From Mytilus galloprovincialis (taxonomy: Eukaryota > Mollusca > Bivalvia > Mytilida > Mytilidae): 64,000 bases of DNA. The notes beneath the pieces are model-generated. The model was not told the origin of the DNA and did not search any database. It saw only the letters and a program-made list of their open reading frames with translations. The DNA lies in NCBI RefSeq assembly GCF_965363235.1, contig NC_134847.1, forward strand, positions 51,832,805 to 51,896,804, given 5' to 3'. Both the position numbers and the translations under genes were made by a program. Each line of letters starts with the position of its first letter. Position 1 is the stretch's first letter. This document shows, in pieces, positions 49,054-60,860 of this stretch.

Positions 49054-50337
49054 AAAGTGCGCTGGAATGAACAGTGGTATAGCAAACATCGAATTCCCTC
49101 AAAAAATGTTAGCACACACTATAGTAGAAACACTTACACAACGTATCGGTCAAACCAATAATTATAGTGTCCGTCAAGCTTATATAACGTTGATTTCAAT
49201 TTGTTTTCTCACATACATCAAGACCGACAAGTGCAGCGCTAATTTAATCAACTGACTAATAAATCTTAATGAATTTTATTCTTTGTTTGTATTTTCGTGT
49301 TCCTTCCGTTTGTTTTGTTGCCCTGTCGTTGTCAGATTTCTTTTGACTTATGGTTATTTAATGTCATTTGTTTTCTTCGGTATCTTATATTTGGTTGATG
49401 TATTTACAAGTGATATGTTTGTCTTCCTAAATAGAAGATCAAATACTGCATATTAAATTCACAGCAAGAAAAATTATTAACATGTGGAGTAAACCGATTT
49501 TTAAGTTCGAGGCTTGAAGATATTTTTCTTCAATAAAATGTGTACAAAACAATAAGTTCGACGAAAACAGACAACAACATGTTCAAAAAGAAAGGAAAAA
49601 TATTATTTTTGTGTTGTCAATAACCAGTATACAAAAGGGTGTCTTTTTCTCTCCATACCGTTGATTATTTTGAAATTCAAAACGTAACTCTAGTTTATTT
49701 TCAAGCCGTTTTGTCTGGAGACACTTCAAAGCTGAAAAGCGTACTTTTTTCGAGAGAAAGAAAATCATATTTATTAACCAAACAATTGTTCTTAGACCGG
49801 AGGAAAGTGTTCATAATTCCTCTTTTGATAAAATAAAATTTTCAATTAAAATGAAACCATGGGTTACGTAACCAACGGTTAAAAAGATGTTGAACAACAA
49901 AATTTTAACCCTTTGTTACGTAATTTCAGCTAAAAGATTTAACCATCGGTTACATTTAACAAAGAGTTAAATTTAACTGAGAGATGAACTACTGGGTCCA
50001 GCAAAGAAAATAAAATTACTTTATGTGTTGTGTTTTGCTTATTGGTGTTTGATCATTAAAAAAAATCATTACAAGTCGGGAAGAAAACAAATTATACGTT
50101 GTGATTTACTAAAACTGACGTTCTCTGACAGATATAAATCAAGACGTACAGAAAAGCATATTTTATTTGTTCAATGTTATAATACCACTTGGTAAATTTG
50201 TGAAAATTTAATATTTTTTTCAAGTTAGAAATAAACGTTGTTTTTGAATTGGAACAAAGTGTTAGTCGTAAAGGGAAACACGTATAGCTGATTTTCCAAG
50301 TTATATGCGTGTGATATTCATGACAAATGTTTGTCTA

Positions 50338-51322
50338 TTACATATCCATTCCGCGATCCAAATGTTCGATTTCTTTCATTTTGAAAAGAGTAAATCGTTT
50401 CTTATATTTTGCCATCTATTCACAAATTGAATTAAATCTTTTCAAATACTAGTTTAACTTTTGACTATTTGCTTGCAATTCGCCAGTCAGTGATTTATGT
50501 GAAAGTGTTGTCAACCGACTGTAGCAGGAGTGTTTCAGACGGCTGTCATTTTTCCTACAATTTAAAATTAAAAGACTAAGTATTTAATAATTTCAAAATG
50601 GAAGTCTTTATCTTCCAATCATTACATGGTCTGTATCAAGAAGGGGTTTACAACTTAGATACAACATATGTTGGTATGAGTCAATTGTTTTTTTTAAAAT
50701 TTATTTAGCATCGAAACCATGAATTAGATAGTTACATTGAGGTGTTCACATTTCCATCACTACCAGAAATTGCATATTGGGACTCAATTCTTCTACAATG
50801 ACGGCAGATACAAATCCTCCCCGGATTAGTGGTGTAGCATCTATACCCTTGGCAACCAGCTGTCCCACAAAACTTAAGACACCAGTACGATTTGCAAGGC
50901 AATTTTTGTGCTTCACTAACTTCAATTAAAAAAAAAGAATAAATAGAATACAAATGTTAAAGTATGTACAAAAATAACAATGCTTCTATGAAAAATTTGT
51001 TTATTAAAATAGCCTAAAAATATATCACTTCCGTAGCATCTGATATCAACGGGTTATTTTTATTTTGTGTAGTCCATATGCTAGTCTTTAATTTTCTGAT
51101 TTCATTTTTTGGGGGTTCAAGGCGTTTTAATTTGTTTCCGAGTAATGAGTTGAATGTTCGTTTGGTATTTTTAATCTATCATTTATAAACATTGATCATT
51201 TTCTCAAAGAAATATTTATATCTATACTTTCAGGCAAACATACACACAGATAAATTTCAATAAAAATATTTACCTCCGACAATAACTGCTACTGCAACAG
51301 CTAACAAGAGTGTTGCCTTCAT
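50338..51322 (-). CDS. Divergent myticin-like precursor with a damaged last splice acceptor
   Basis: Coding exons 51274-51322 (MKATLLLAVAVAVIVG) and 50736-50919 are open and correctly bounded. The mature region starts QKLPCKSYWCLKFCGTAGC, continues QGYRCYTTNPGRICICRHC and keeps all eight cysteines at family spacing. It is more basic than myticin C by my count (eight K/R and no D/E from QK to CRR). The extension is short (IESQYAISGSDGNVNTS), 24 nt less than in myticin C. The last exon (50338-50380, MKEIEHLDRGMDM and stop) is open, but its acceptor reads TTTTCAA where all relatives have CAG. With normal splicing the product would be 91 residues; with intron 2 retained, translation ends at the donor (ATG TAA) after 78 residues. 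This may be a distinct myticin class or a gene starting to decay. Confidence 0.85.
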
Positions 51323-51671
51323 ATTGAATGCTTTGAAGAAAAATTAAATTCTAAAAAGAAAACAAATGAAATAATGATGGGTGTTAATTTTAAGAAGGAG
51401 AATGATTTTAAGACGGTTTTATTTCCAAACTCTATCTCAATATTCAAGAACGAAAGAATGTTGGGTTGTAAAAAAATATACGAAGCGTATTGTAATTAAA
51501 TAAAACATCTTGCCATAATGACTTTTTTGCCTATTTTATTGAGAGTTTTCTTATTGACAATCATACTACATCGTCTTATTTTTAAAATTAAATTTGAAAA
51601 CGGTATCGCCTGTTCACTCAATATCAATACAAATGTGTTTGAGAAGTGACACAATCTAAATACTGACATAC

Positions 51672-51765
51672 CTTTCTTACAATCTTGTAGAAGTTAAAGA
51701 AATGTAAATAAGTATAATATATATATATATGTTCTGAACAGGAAGCACGGAAATTGTAGTAGTTG
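51672..51765 (-). promoter_or_regulatory. Promoter and non-coding exon of the divergent myticin-like gene
   Basis: A TATATA run (about 51717-51730), TTCAGAACA and CTTCCTG are kept on the minus strand, with an exon ending GTAAGAAAG at 51672 and a GTATGT donor. The RUNX-like ACCACA of the other genes is changed here (forward TTGTAGTAGTTGC in place of TTGTGGTTGC). Confidence 0.65.
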
Positions 51766-52402
51766 CTCTCTGCATTTGATTTGAAAGCGTAGTTTTTGTC
51801 AACTTCAAGCTGTCAATAATGTTGCCAAAATCTAACTGCGCAATTATCTTTTTTTCCATTACGAAAAGATAATAAACATCATCTACATCATATCATAACC
51901 TAATGGTCGTCAACGTTTAATGACAAGCTTTTGACAAAACTTTAAATTACAGTATCACAAGAATTTAAACTACACGACAAAATATCAAAATAAAAAAAAT
52001 CTTGTAAAGTAAAGTCATTTTACGAATGCGATGTATTCATCCGATAATGCAAAAAGTGTTTGAACAAAAAATAAACTATTATATACACCAAGAAATTTCA
52101 ACCACTGGCCATGACAGTTCTTTTCGTCCATTCGTTTTTGATGTGTTTTATCATTTGATTTTGCAATGTGATTATGGACTTTCCGATTATATTTTCCTCT
52201 GAGTTCAGTATTTTTGTGATTTTACTTTTGACTTCGGACAGGCATATAAAGAACGTTGTGGGGTTAAACTTATTTGGAGGCGCCAACCTTCGCCATACCT
52301 TCAAATTAGTACAAATTATTATAACATAAGAACCACCTATAAGAATCATATGTAAACGGCTAAATTCATCAGATCGATAAAAAACAGAAAGAAAAGTAAA
52401 CT

Positions 52403-53072
52403 AGTTATCAAAAGTACCAGGATTATAATTTAGTACGCTAGACGCGCGTTTCGTCTACATAAGACTCATCAGTGACGCTCATATCAAAATACTTATAAAG
52501 CCAAACAAGTACAAAGTTGAAGAGCATTGAGGATCCAAAATTCCCAAAATTGTGCCAAATACGTCTAAGGTAATCTATGCCTGGGATAGGAAAATCCTTA
52601 TTTTTTCGAAAAATTCAAAGTTTTTTAAACAGGAAACTTATGAAAATGACCACATTATTGATATGCATGTCAACACGGAAATGTTGACTACTGGGATGGT
52701 GATACCCTCGGGGACGAAACGTCCACCAGCAGTGGCATCGACCCAGTGGTGTAAATAGTTATCAAACGTACCAGGATTATAATTTAGTACGCCAGACGCG
52801 CGTTTCGTCTACATAAGATTCATCAGTGACGCTCATATCAAAATACTTATAAAGCCAAACAAGTACAAAGTTGAAGAGCATTGAGGATCCAAAATTTCAA
52901 AAAGTTGGGCCAAAAACGGCTAAGTTATTTATGACTGGTATACGAAAATCCTTAGTTTTCGAAAAATTCAAAGTTTTGTAGACAGGAAATTTTATAAAAA
53001 ATGACCACATTATTGATATTCAAGTCAACATCGAAATGTTGACTACTGGGCTGGTGATACCCTCGGGTAACG
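52403..53072 (+). repeat. Tandem pair of a 354-base dispersed repeat
   Basis: Copies begin AGTTATCAAAAGTACCAGG (52403) and AGTTATCAAACGTACCAGG (52757). Both carry GACGCGCGTTTCGTCTAC, CTCATCAGTGACGCTC and AAAGTTGAAGAGCATTGAGG, then a TGTTGACTACTGGG block. The open frame in the first copy is repeat-derived. Confidence 0.75.
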
Positions 53073-53619
53073 CGGCAGGGTACTTATATATCCCAACTAC
53101 AAAAGAGACCCTAGTTATTACAGATCTCAGAGTTACTGAGAGGTAGATATCCTTAATTCATACAAAGACAAAAAACGTCTTTTAATGTAATTTTCTAAAT
53201 ATCGATAGATCAAGAATATTGAATGTTTTACCTTACTTGTGATGGACGACTCTACAGGCATTATGTCTTAGTCGTTGATTCTATGAAAAGAACATTTGAT
53301 AAAAAAAACTAAATTATAGTCCACTCGATTAAGCCCTGTTGAACTTAAAGTTAAATATGTTTGTTCTCAACAGTTAGATGATGTCGAACGTTTCACTTTA
53401 TATTGTCTGTTAAGCAACAATAGTTTTAGTTATTGCAGTTCAAAGTGTCTGATTTTTAACCGTTATATTCTTTCGAATTACTTTTTTAACACTCAAAAAA
53501 ACAAAACAAGCAATATACGTGATAATCTAAGTGCACCGGATGTGTAATTAGATCCTGCCTCACTTATGGCATCCGTCGTGTTGCTCATGATCAAGCTTAT
53601 GACATGCAGATGACAATGC

Positions 53620-53790
53620 TTAGTTCGTTTCTGTGTGTGTTACATTTTAATGTTGTGTTTCTGTTGTGTCGTTGCTCTCCTCTTATATTTAATGTGTTTC
53701 CCTCAGTTTCAGTTTGTAACCCGGATTTGTTTTTTTCTATCGATTTATGAGTTTCGAACAGCGGTTTACTACTGTTGCCTTTATTCATGT
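53620..53790 (-). repeat. Dispersed mussel repeat (ATACCGCTGTT family, reversed)
   Basis: Reads, in forward orientation, GTTTCTGTGTGTGTTACATT, CTCTCCTCTTATATTTAATG and CGAACAGCGGTTTACTACTG. It has the same order as 60535-60855 and, inverted, 12296-12430 and 23840-23990. Confidence 0.65.
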
Positions 53791-53799
53791 TAATACACA

Positions 53800-55620
53800 T
53801 ATCTGGTGATATGTCATGCTCGGTAGGTTACATTCAAAGAATAGTGGATTGACTTGTTGTCACATATGAAACAGATATGCCATTAAGGTCAACAAATTCC
53901 AGATAGCGTCCGTAATAAGTCAAAGGGATGACTTCAACTTCACCTTTTGAAACTGTTGTTTTACGAGCCCCTGTTATGCATTCACCTTCTACCATACGAA
54001 TCCCCAATCAGTCAAAATTTTATAATTAAGAATGTGATACAATCGGAAAATTTAAAGACTAGGCTACTGTTCATGTATCAATAAATAACACATGAAGCGC
54101 GAAAATATGTCACACACATACACATTGTATCGGTCAATCAATTCATAATAGTGACCGTCAAGCTTATTCTGCGTTGATTTCAGTTGTCCTCCCTCATACA
54201 AGGCCGACAAAGGCAACTTTTTTGGCAGAATAAAAAACTTTACAAATAGGTCTTCTTGAACAATTTAGTTAATTTGTCTTTTCTTTGTCTTTCGTTTGTG
54301 TGGCTTCTTTTCTTTTGCTATGGCGCTGTCAGTTTTCTTTTGATTTATGAGTTTTGAATGTCCGTCGATATGGCCCACCTTTTTTAACATCTTATAACAT
54401 TTAGGTTTTGTGATTTCAAGTGATTTTTCCATTTGAAGACCAAATACTGCATATTAACTTAAAGTAAGACAAAATAATAAAATGTAGAGTATACTAGTTT
54501 TTTTGATATATTATTCTTTAAATGTGTGGTCATTTTTAAAACGAGCGCATTACAAAAAGATATATTGACAAAAACAGACAATACCAAGGCCCAAAAAAAT
54601 CCAAGAAAAGACATAAAACTGTCAGTTGAGTATACTGAATAGTAGGCTAAAGATAGAATAAGAAGAATATAAAAAACAGGGCTGCCCTGGTGTACGTATA
54701 CATTGTGCCCAAAAAGTGGAAATAGTGATTTATTGGACGTAATATGAAGCTTTGCATACAATCACGAAATTGAATTATTTGTTTATTTAACATATTAATA
54801 CTTTGGTTTACATTTGTTTCCACGGCTGCATTTTATGTATTGCTCGATTGAGGTGTCTTCTCCTAATGACCTATTATAACTTCTCTCGGGCGTTTGTTTT
54901 TGTGTATGTGTCTCGTCATGAATGTATAGCTTAGCGGTCAACTCATAGACGTAAATATAATAACTATTGAAAATTATTTTAATAGATAAGGCTCGGAGTT
55001 CTTGTTTCGTTCAGTTTATTGTGAATTTATAATTCAGTAGTTGTCGTTTGTTTCAGTGTTCTATATATTTTTTTCGTTCATCATTCTGTACATAAATAAG
55101 GCCGTTAGTTATATCGTTTAAACTGTTTAAAACTTGTCAAATCGGTGTTTTAATGCTGACTATATGGTATGGGTTTTGTTCATTGTTGAAGGACATACGG
55201 TGACCTATAGTTAATAATTTCTGTGTCATTTTTGTCTCTTGTGAAGAGATACTCCATTGGAAATCATAACAAATCTTCTTTTTTCAGTTGTGCAATCCAA
55301 AATATTCCTTCCGCCACCACATTTCAGTCAGCCTTCATTCTGCATATGACGGGGACATTATCAGCTCTACACAGCAATACCTATGCACTGCAATTTATTA
55401 CATTTTCTGTTACTTGTAACTTGGAACAGGTCATTAAAGCCAATTACAGTTGCAACGTTCAGACGATAACCAAATATTTTCTCAAACATATTTTCTCTTT
55501 GACACATTCCTTATTTCCATTCTCAAGTTTACTTCTTGGAGAAATTGAGTGGTTATATATTCTCTACTTAGATATATCTATTTTTTGCATTTTGCATCAC
55601 AATTTGCACATTTAAGAACA
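53800..55620. repeat. Patchwork of dispersed repeats
   Basis: Recognisable pieces are the CATATGAAACAGATATGC block near 53864, a CTATGGCGCTGTCAGTTTTC piece near 54318, and the family ending TTTGACACATTCC near 55498, a 3' tail like that of the reverse transcriptase element at 42.2 kb. A 130-residue open frame at 55223-55615 is assembled from these repeats and shows no domain I recognise. Confidence 0.45.
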
Positions 55621-55648
55621 AATACTACAAATGCTAATTACATCCATG

Positions 55649-55868
55649 TACTGTAAACCAACTTATTTTCGCGGATATTTTCTTCGCGTTTTACCTTTTT
55701 ATTCCACATCGCGGCTATTTAATTTCGCGGTTTTGTAATTTACATGATGTACTTTAATAAGGAAAGATCCAAGTTTTACATATTCGCGACGATTAATATT
55801 CGCGTTATTTTTCTACTCGCGAAAGTCGCGAAAATAAATCGCTCGCGAAAATAAGTTGGTTTACAGTA
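55649..55868. mobile_element. MITE-like CGCGAA element, independent copy
   Basis: Ends are near-perfect inverted repeats TACTGTAAACCAACTTATTT and its reverse, with TTCGCG-rich ends and a 220-base length. Same family as 8375-8589 but in a different genomic setting, so a separate insertion. No coding capacity. Confidence 0.7.
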
Positions 55869-56530
55869 ATCAGTGATATATTATTAACAATAGATTGAGG
55901 GTTATTTGGGAACAAAACTTTAGTATAAAGGGATTGTTTCAGCTTCCAAGTTGTAAATTTCTATTTCTATATATAGCAAAGTTTCACCAACTCCGGCATA
56001 TTGAGTATACATCTGCAGTTGATACGATATTCCAGGGCTTGCGTTTCCTTTCAAGATACGTGATAGAGGGTTGCTATTTACAAGGAAGCCAATAAACCGA
56101 GAGTTCAAAGAGGTGAATTCGAAATCTTCCCTTCGAAAATTTAACGGACGTCATCACGAGTTGGTTGACTCTAATGGCAAATATTGTTCACAGGGGAAAA
56201 CGGATATGTTGCAATTGTAATAGCTACTATCTTTTCTCTTTTTACCCGAATGAGCCTACCGAGTTAAACGTATACATGGGTTGGTATGTACTTGAAAAAA
56301 CAAAGGGTGCTACATATTGAACATGCTACTATGTTTACCCTTCCGGATCACTTGAAATAACCTCCGATTTTATTTGGACTCTCACTTATTGCTTCTTTTT
56401 TTTTTAAGTTACTAATATAAATTATATGATGCGCTTTGAACGTGTGGTATTTGTATGTTAGTCTTTTCTTTTTGCCATGCGTTGTTAGTTTATTTTCGAC
56501 TTACGAATTTGACTTAATCTAATTAGAATA

Positions 56531-56608
56531 CGTTTTCCACACTTGCTCATCGTTGTTTACATGTCGCGCGTGGGATACATATAAACAACGAGGAGCAAGT
56601 TGGAAGAA
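56531..56608. repeat. Short inverted repeat (hairpin)
   Basis: CTTGCTCATCGTTGTTTA on the left pairs with TAAACAACGAGGAGCAAG on the right with one mismatch, around a short GC-rich centre (TCGCGCGTGGG). It could be a tiny non-autonomous element or a transcribed hairpin. Confidence 0.5.
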
Positions 56609-57041
56609 CTTATTTCATTTAGATTGTTTTGATTCTCCCTAATTTGAAATAGAAGCTTTAAAATATGTGAAATAGGAGGTATACTATTCCATTGCAGCTT
56701 GGATGTTGCTACAGAAAAAAAATGGAAATTGCACTTAAGAATTTCTAGATGGTTTCATCTCTGAATTAGAACTTTTAAAGCAGTTGTACTATCAATTTAG
56801 AATACCAGATGTGTTTAATGCACACATAAAGAAGTATGTGCTCACCAGTTAGGATCTTTGTCCCGTTTTTTAATATTATTGATATCAGAAATGTTGTTGT
56901 AACGTTATCAAATATCCTTCACTATAAATTTTCAAAAGTAAGTGTATCCCAAATTTATTATAATTTACATACTGGAATTAACTTTGTTTGGCAATAAGCC
57001 GCAGACAACAAATTAGTGCTTGTATGGGAGTTCCTATTCAC

Positions 57042-57188
57042 CTTTATACATTCAATAGAAATACTGAGATGGACATGATGAGTCAACTCAAAACCTATTT
57101 TTTGTCTTGTAGTTTGACCACATCCAGTATTGTCTAGAACCTTTGAAGGGACTTGTGAGTCCGATACCATATGTCCCAAAATCCAATG
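57042..57188 (-). other. Possible orphan exon
   Basis: On the minus strand, TTTTAATTACAG precedes a 147-base stretch that ends TGTATAAAG followed by GTGAAT. One frame is open across all 49 codons (begins HWILGHMVSDSQVP). The codon usage is unremarkable and I recognise no domain. The neighbouring open stretch at 57381-57569 ends near a GTAAGT. The spacing of splice-like signals is suggestive, but AT-rich DNA produces these often. Confidence 0.2.
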
Positions 57189-57659
57189 CTGTAATTAAAA
57201 TAAATAGTTAGAAAAACAAAATAAACATAACATGACTATGTTCATGCTAAATGCTAAATCACAAGCTAATGATTTTTGACAGAACCTTGTTTATCCCAAA
57301 ATTTAAACCTAAGGTAGAAGAAAGAGGAGTAAAATTCTAAAGTCTGCAATTTCCAAATAAAAGAATTGCATGTTCATCCCTTATTTAACAAAACAAATAA
57401 AATGGATGCCATGACTTACCAAATTTATTAAACAGCACAAAATATCACACTTGTTTAAATCATCAAACTTTTTAAACATCCCTAGATTTAGATATTTTGA
57501 GGGGGGTTTAGACGAATTAAATGCTATATCAATGTTTTTACGGTAAACGAAAGACAAACCTCGTGTCAATTTGCAAGAATTATTTTTCTTCGCTTATATA
57601 ATTAATGTACTTACTGAAATATATATCATATATACGTATTATGTTAGTTCCTTTCAAGA

Positions 57660-59150
57660 GTTACCTGGATCAGTTGCATGATTTTATATTTGACGCGTCT
57701 GTCAATACAAGTGAGAGGTTTAGCTATCTATAGAATCAGGTTCAATCCACAATTTTCTACATAAGACAATGCCTGTAACAATTCAGGAATAGGACAGTTG
57801 TTATCAATTAGTTTGATGTGTTTGAGCTTTTGATATTGCCATTTGATTAGCCTGGACATTCCTTTTTTAATTTTCCTCGGAGTTTAGTACATGTAACTTC
57901 ACTTTTGGCATAATCATATACAGCATAAAATACACTAGTGCTTGATGAAATGAAACATATCATTGGTTGTATCGATTAGTCAGTTTGTTTTGGATTTATG
58001 AGTTTGACTGTCCCTTTGGTATCTTTCGTCCCTCTTTTAAATATACTTACTTGTTGAATTTGATTTTGTTAAAAGAACTTGTGAGAACACATGTTGCAGA
58101 TCACTTATCGAAATAAAGTTTGCAAGTCTAGTACATTTGCTCTTGCAATAACTCTTAAAAATAATTAAGTTCAAGTCAAAAGATGCACGTTGATAAAGAA
58201 GCATTTTTATAACAGCGTGGACCACCGCTATACGTTTGATAGCACTGAATCGTTTACCTTAAACTTGTTTGTCATCGGCTATCGATAACTGTGATTTTAC
58301 GCTCAATTAGTCTGTCAGAGGCCTTCCAATGGGGTTTCAAATAGAATGTAATAAAAGAGTAAAGTACATGCAGGTGCACGAGAAAAAACAAAAGAAAGTT
58401 TGAGTATTCATCATTTAAATCAACACAGAAAGTTTACGGTTTTCTGCTAGTTATTCGTATTATTTCATTTTGGCGTTTAGAACCTTTGGCGACCCCACAG
58501 TTTAATTAAATGTCTATAACATGTACGATATGACAAATGAGCGTTACAGATGAACGTTTACCTGATCTGACCCAGTCAATTGATCACCTGAGCGCGACAA
58601 GAAAATATGGTTATGTTCACGCTGTTATGAAAAATGATTCTATAATGGCTTACTACATGTATTCACTAAACAAATTACAAGTTATAGTTACCATCTGTGA
58701 AAAATTGAAATGATAATGACCAAAAAGCATATTTTAATGGTAACTATTGTTTTTGAAGCATTTGGGTATTTTATTGACCCAATAGTATCCATCTTTAGAG
58801 TTACTCGCCCTGTCTAATGAAATATATGTATAACCCCGACACATTCTTTATGTGCATGTCCCATGTCAGGAGCTTGTAATTTAGTGTTTGTCGTTTGTTG
58901 CCGTGTTTCTTTTCTTTTGCGCTTATTATTCTAACATGAATTTAGTCGTTAGTTTTTTCGTTTGAATAGTTTTGCATTTGTAATTTCGGGGACATCTATA
59001 GCTGACTATGTATATGCTGTATGGGCTTTGGGAATTGTTGAACGCCGAACGGTGACCTATAATTGCTAATTTCTGTATAATTTGGTCTCTTGGAAAGATA
59101 TGTCTCATTGGCAATCATACCACTACTTCTTTTTATATATGCGACACAAC
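57660..59150. repeat. Dispersed repeats
   Basis: 57666-57900 is a copy of the repeat at 36775-36990 (CAATACAAGTGAGAGGTTTA, TTTTCTACATAAGA, TTTGATGTGTTTGAGCTTTT). Near 58.0 kb is the TTTGGTATCTTTCGTCCCTC family, and 58.85-59.14 kb belongs to the GTCAGGAGCT...TCTCATTGGCAATCATACC family. No gene was recognised between them. Confidence 0.6.
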
Positions 59151-59549
59151 TGGCTGTAGGTTATACAATCATCATGAAAGGAATAAAGCATAATATTATT
59201 AATTCGTATATTTTAACAAATTTGATTCGTTCAGGGATAGTCACATGTTAAACAATATTTTCGAAGGTAGATAGAAAACGGCGGATAGTAAAAATTATAT
59301 TGCACGGTTATTTTTAGAATATCTAAAAACCGATATATTTTGTGACGTCATGTAATGAATTTCAGGATATTGTTAACGTTTTGAAACAAATGATATCTTC
59401 AAATACATAAGATGTCAAACAAACAAAAAAGGTAAATGAAATAACAACTATAATTGTTTTATTGTCAAGGAGACAATATGATATCTATAAAATTTCAACA
59501 AAATCAGATAACGATTTTGATACAAATATGGTCGGAAATTAATAATATA

Positions 59550-59688
59550 ACAAATATAGCCTTCGTATGAGGTCAATACAGGATATATCGACCCAAAGAG
59601 ATATATCGACCTCGGACTTCGTCCTCAGTCAATATCCTTCTTTCAGGTCAATTGACTTGTATCGACCTTATACAAAGGCTATATTTGT
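59550..59688. mobile_element. Small MITE-like element with ATATAGCCTTCGTA ends
   Basis: A 139-base palindromic unit. ACAAATATAGCCTTCGTATG at the left pairs with the reverse of ATACAAAGGCTATATTTGT at the right, with internal GATATATCGACC / GGTCGATA-like motifs also inverted. No open frame. The boundary duplication is unclear. Confidence 0.6.
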
Positions 59689-60424
59689 ATAATATACAAC
59701 ATAACACGTGTGACATAGCAGCTAATAAATGCACTAATAAGCATAACGCTTGGCAATATTGTTTTTACATTGTTCATGGAAATGGAAAAAAACTTATATA
59801 CATGACTGAGGTTGATAACTTTCTACAAAGGAGGTACAAGTAAGATGATAGCTATAATCATTTTGTCTGGTGTAGCACAGACCGTCTTTTGGCTGGAACC
59901 AGTAGAGAACACGATAAAACTCTATACCAAGTACAGATCTTGACCTTCAAGAGAACACATTTATGCACAATTCTACTACAAAATTTTATATTTAATTTCT
60001 TAATGCAGTAAGGGAAAAAAAGTGTGTATTGAACAAACAATATCTATTTATCTTTACCGTTTTTACTAGGTCTGATTATATTTTTTTCTTTAATAGAAGT
60101 TTGATATAGATTTTTTAGACTTTTTAAAAGAATGTGTGTATATTTTATAAGACATTTTGGTTTTCGATTTTTGAATTAGTCAAACCTAAATGTCAATATT
60201 ATTAGCTTACCTTGCATAGAGGGAAAATGTGTGCTTTTGCCATTGTTTATCATTTATCATTTGTCTTCTGTCCCATTTCCGCGTTTCATACATATTATAT
60301 ACGTATTAAAATTTTGAACTTGTTGCCTTTTGTTGGCTGTTGTTCGTGTGATTCTTTGTCAATTGTGTTCTCCAATTTATTTATATTGTAGTCCTGTGTT
60401 GTCATTTTGATGTTATATTTCACA

Positions 60425-60860
60425 TGGCCATAAAAGTGCGAGGTTTGGCATGCCACAAAACCAGGTTCAACCCACCATTTTTTCCTTTAAAAATGCCCTG
60501 TACCAAGTCAGGAATATGGTCATTGTTATATTATAGTTCGTTTCTGTGTGTATTACATTATAACGTTGTGTCGTTTGTTTTCTCTTATTTTTGAGTGTAA
60601 ATTCACATTGCGATAAGACGTGTCACGGTACTTGTCTATCCCAAATTCATGTATTTGGTTTTGATGTTATATATATATGTTATATTTGTTATTCTCGTGG
60701 GATTTTGTCTATGTGTGTTACATTTTAGTGTTATGTCGTTGTTCTCCTCTTATATTTAATGCGTTTCCCTCGGTTTTAGTTTGTTATCCCGATTTTGTTT
60801 TTTGTCCATGGATTTATGAGTTTTGAACAGCGGTATACTACTGTTGCCTTTATTATTCAT
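60425..60860. repeat. Composite dispersed mussel repeat
   Basis: The first part (60425-60520) reads GGCATGCCACAAAACCAGG and CCTGTACCAAGTCAGGAAT. The second (60535-60860) reads GTTTCTGTGTGTATTACATT, TATCCCAAATTCATGTATTT and TTTGAACAGCGGTATACTAC. The same order appears reversed at 12296-12560, so the two parts belong to one longer element. Confidence 0.65.

Noticed and set aside
55223-55615. 130-residue open frame, one of the longest in the window
   Set aside because: It is made of dispersed-repeat sequence (tail block TTTGACACATTCC), has no recognisable domain, and runs through AT-rich DNA without splice logic.
57042-57188. DFGT-like phosphate-binding motif of an HSPA12-type protein in another frame of the possible exon
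   Set aside because: Only a handful of residues match and that frame stops before the donor, so the resemblance is too weak to name a gene.
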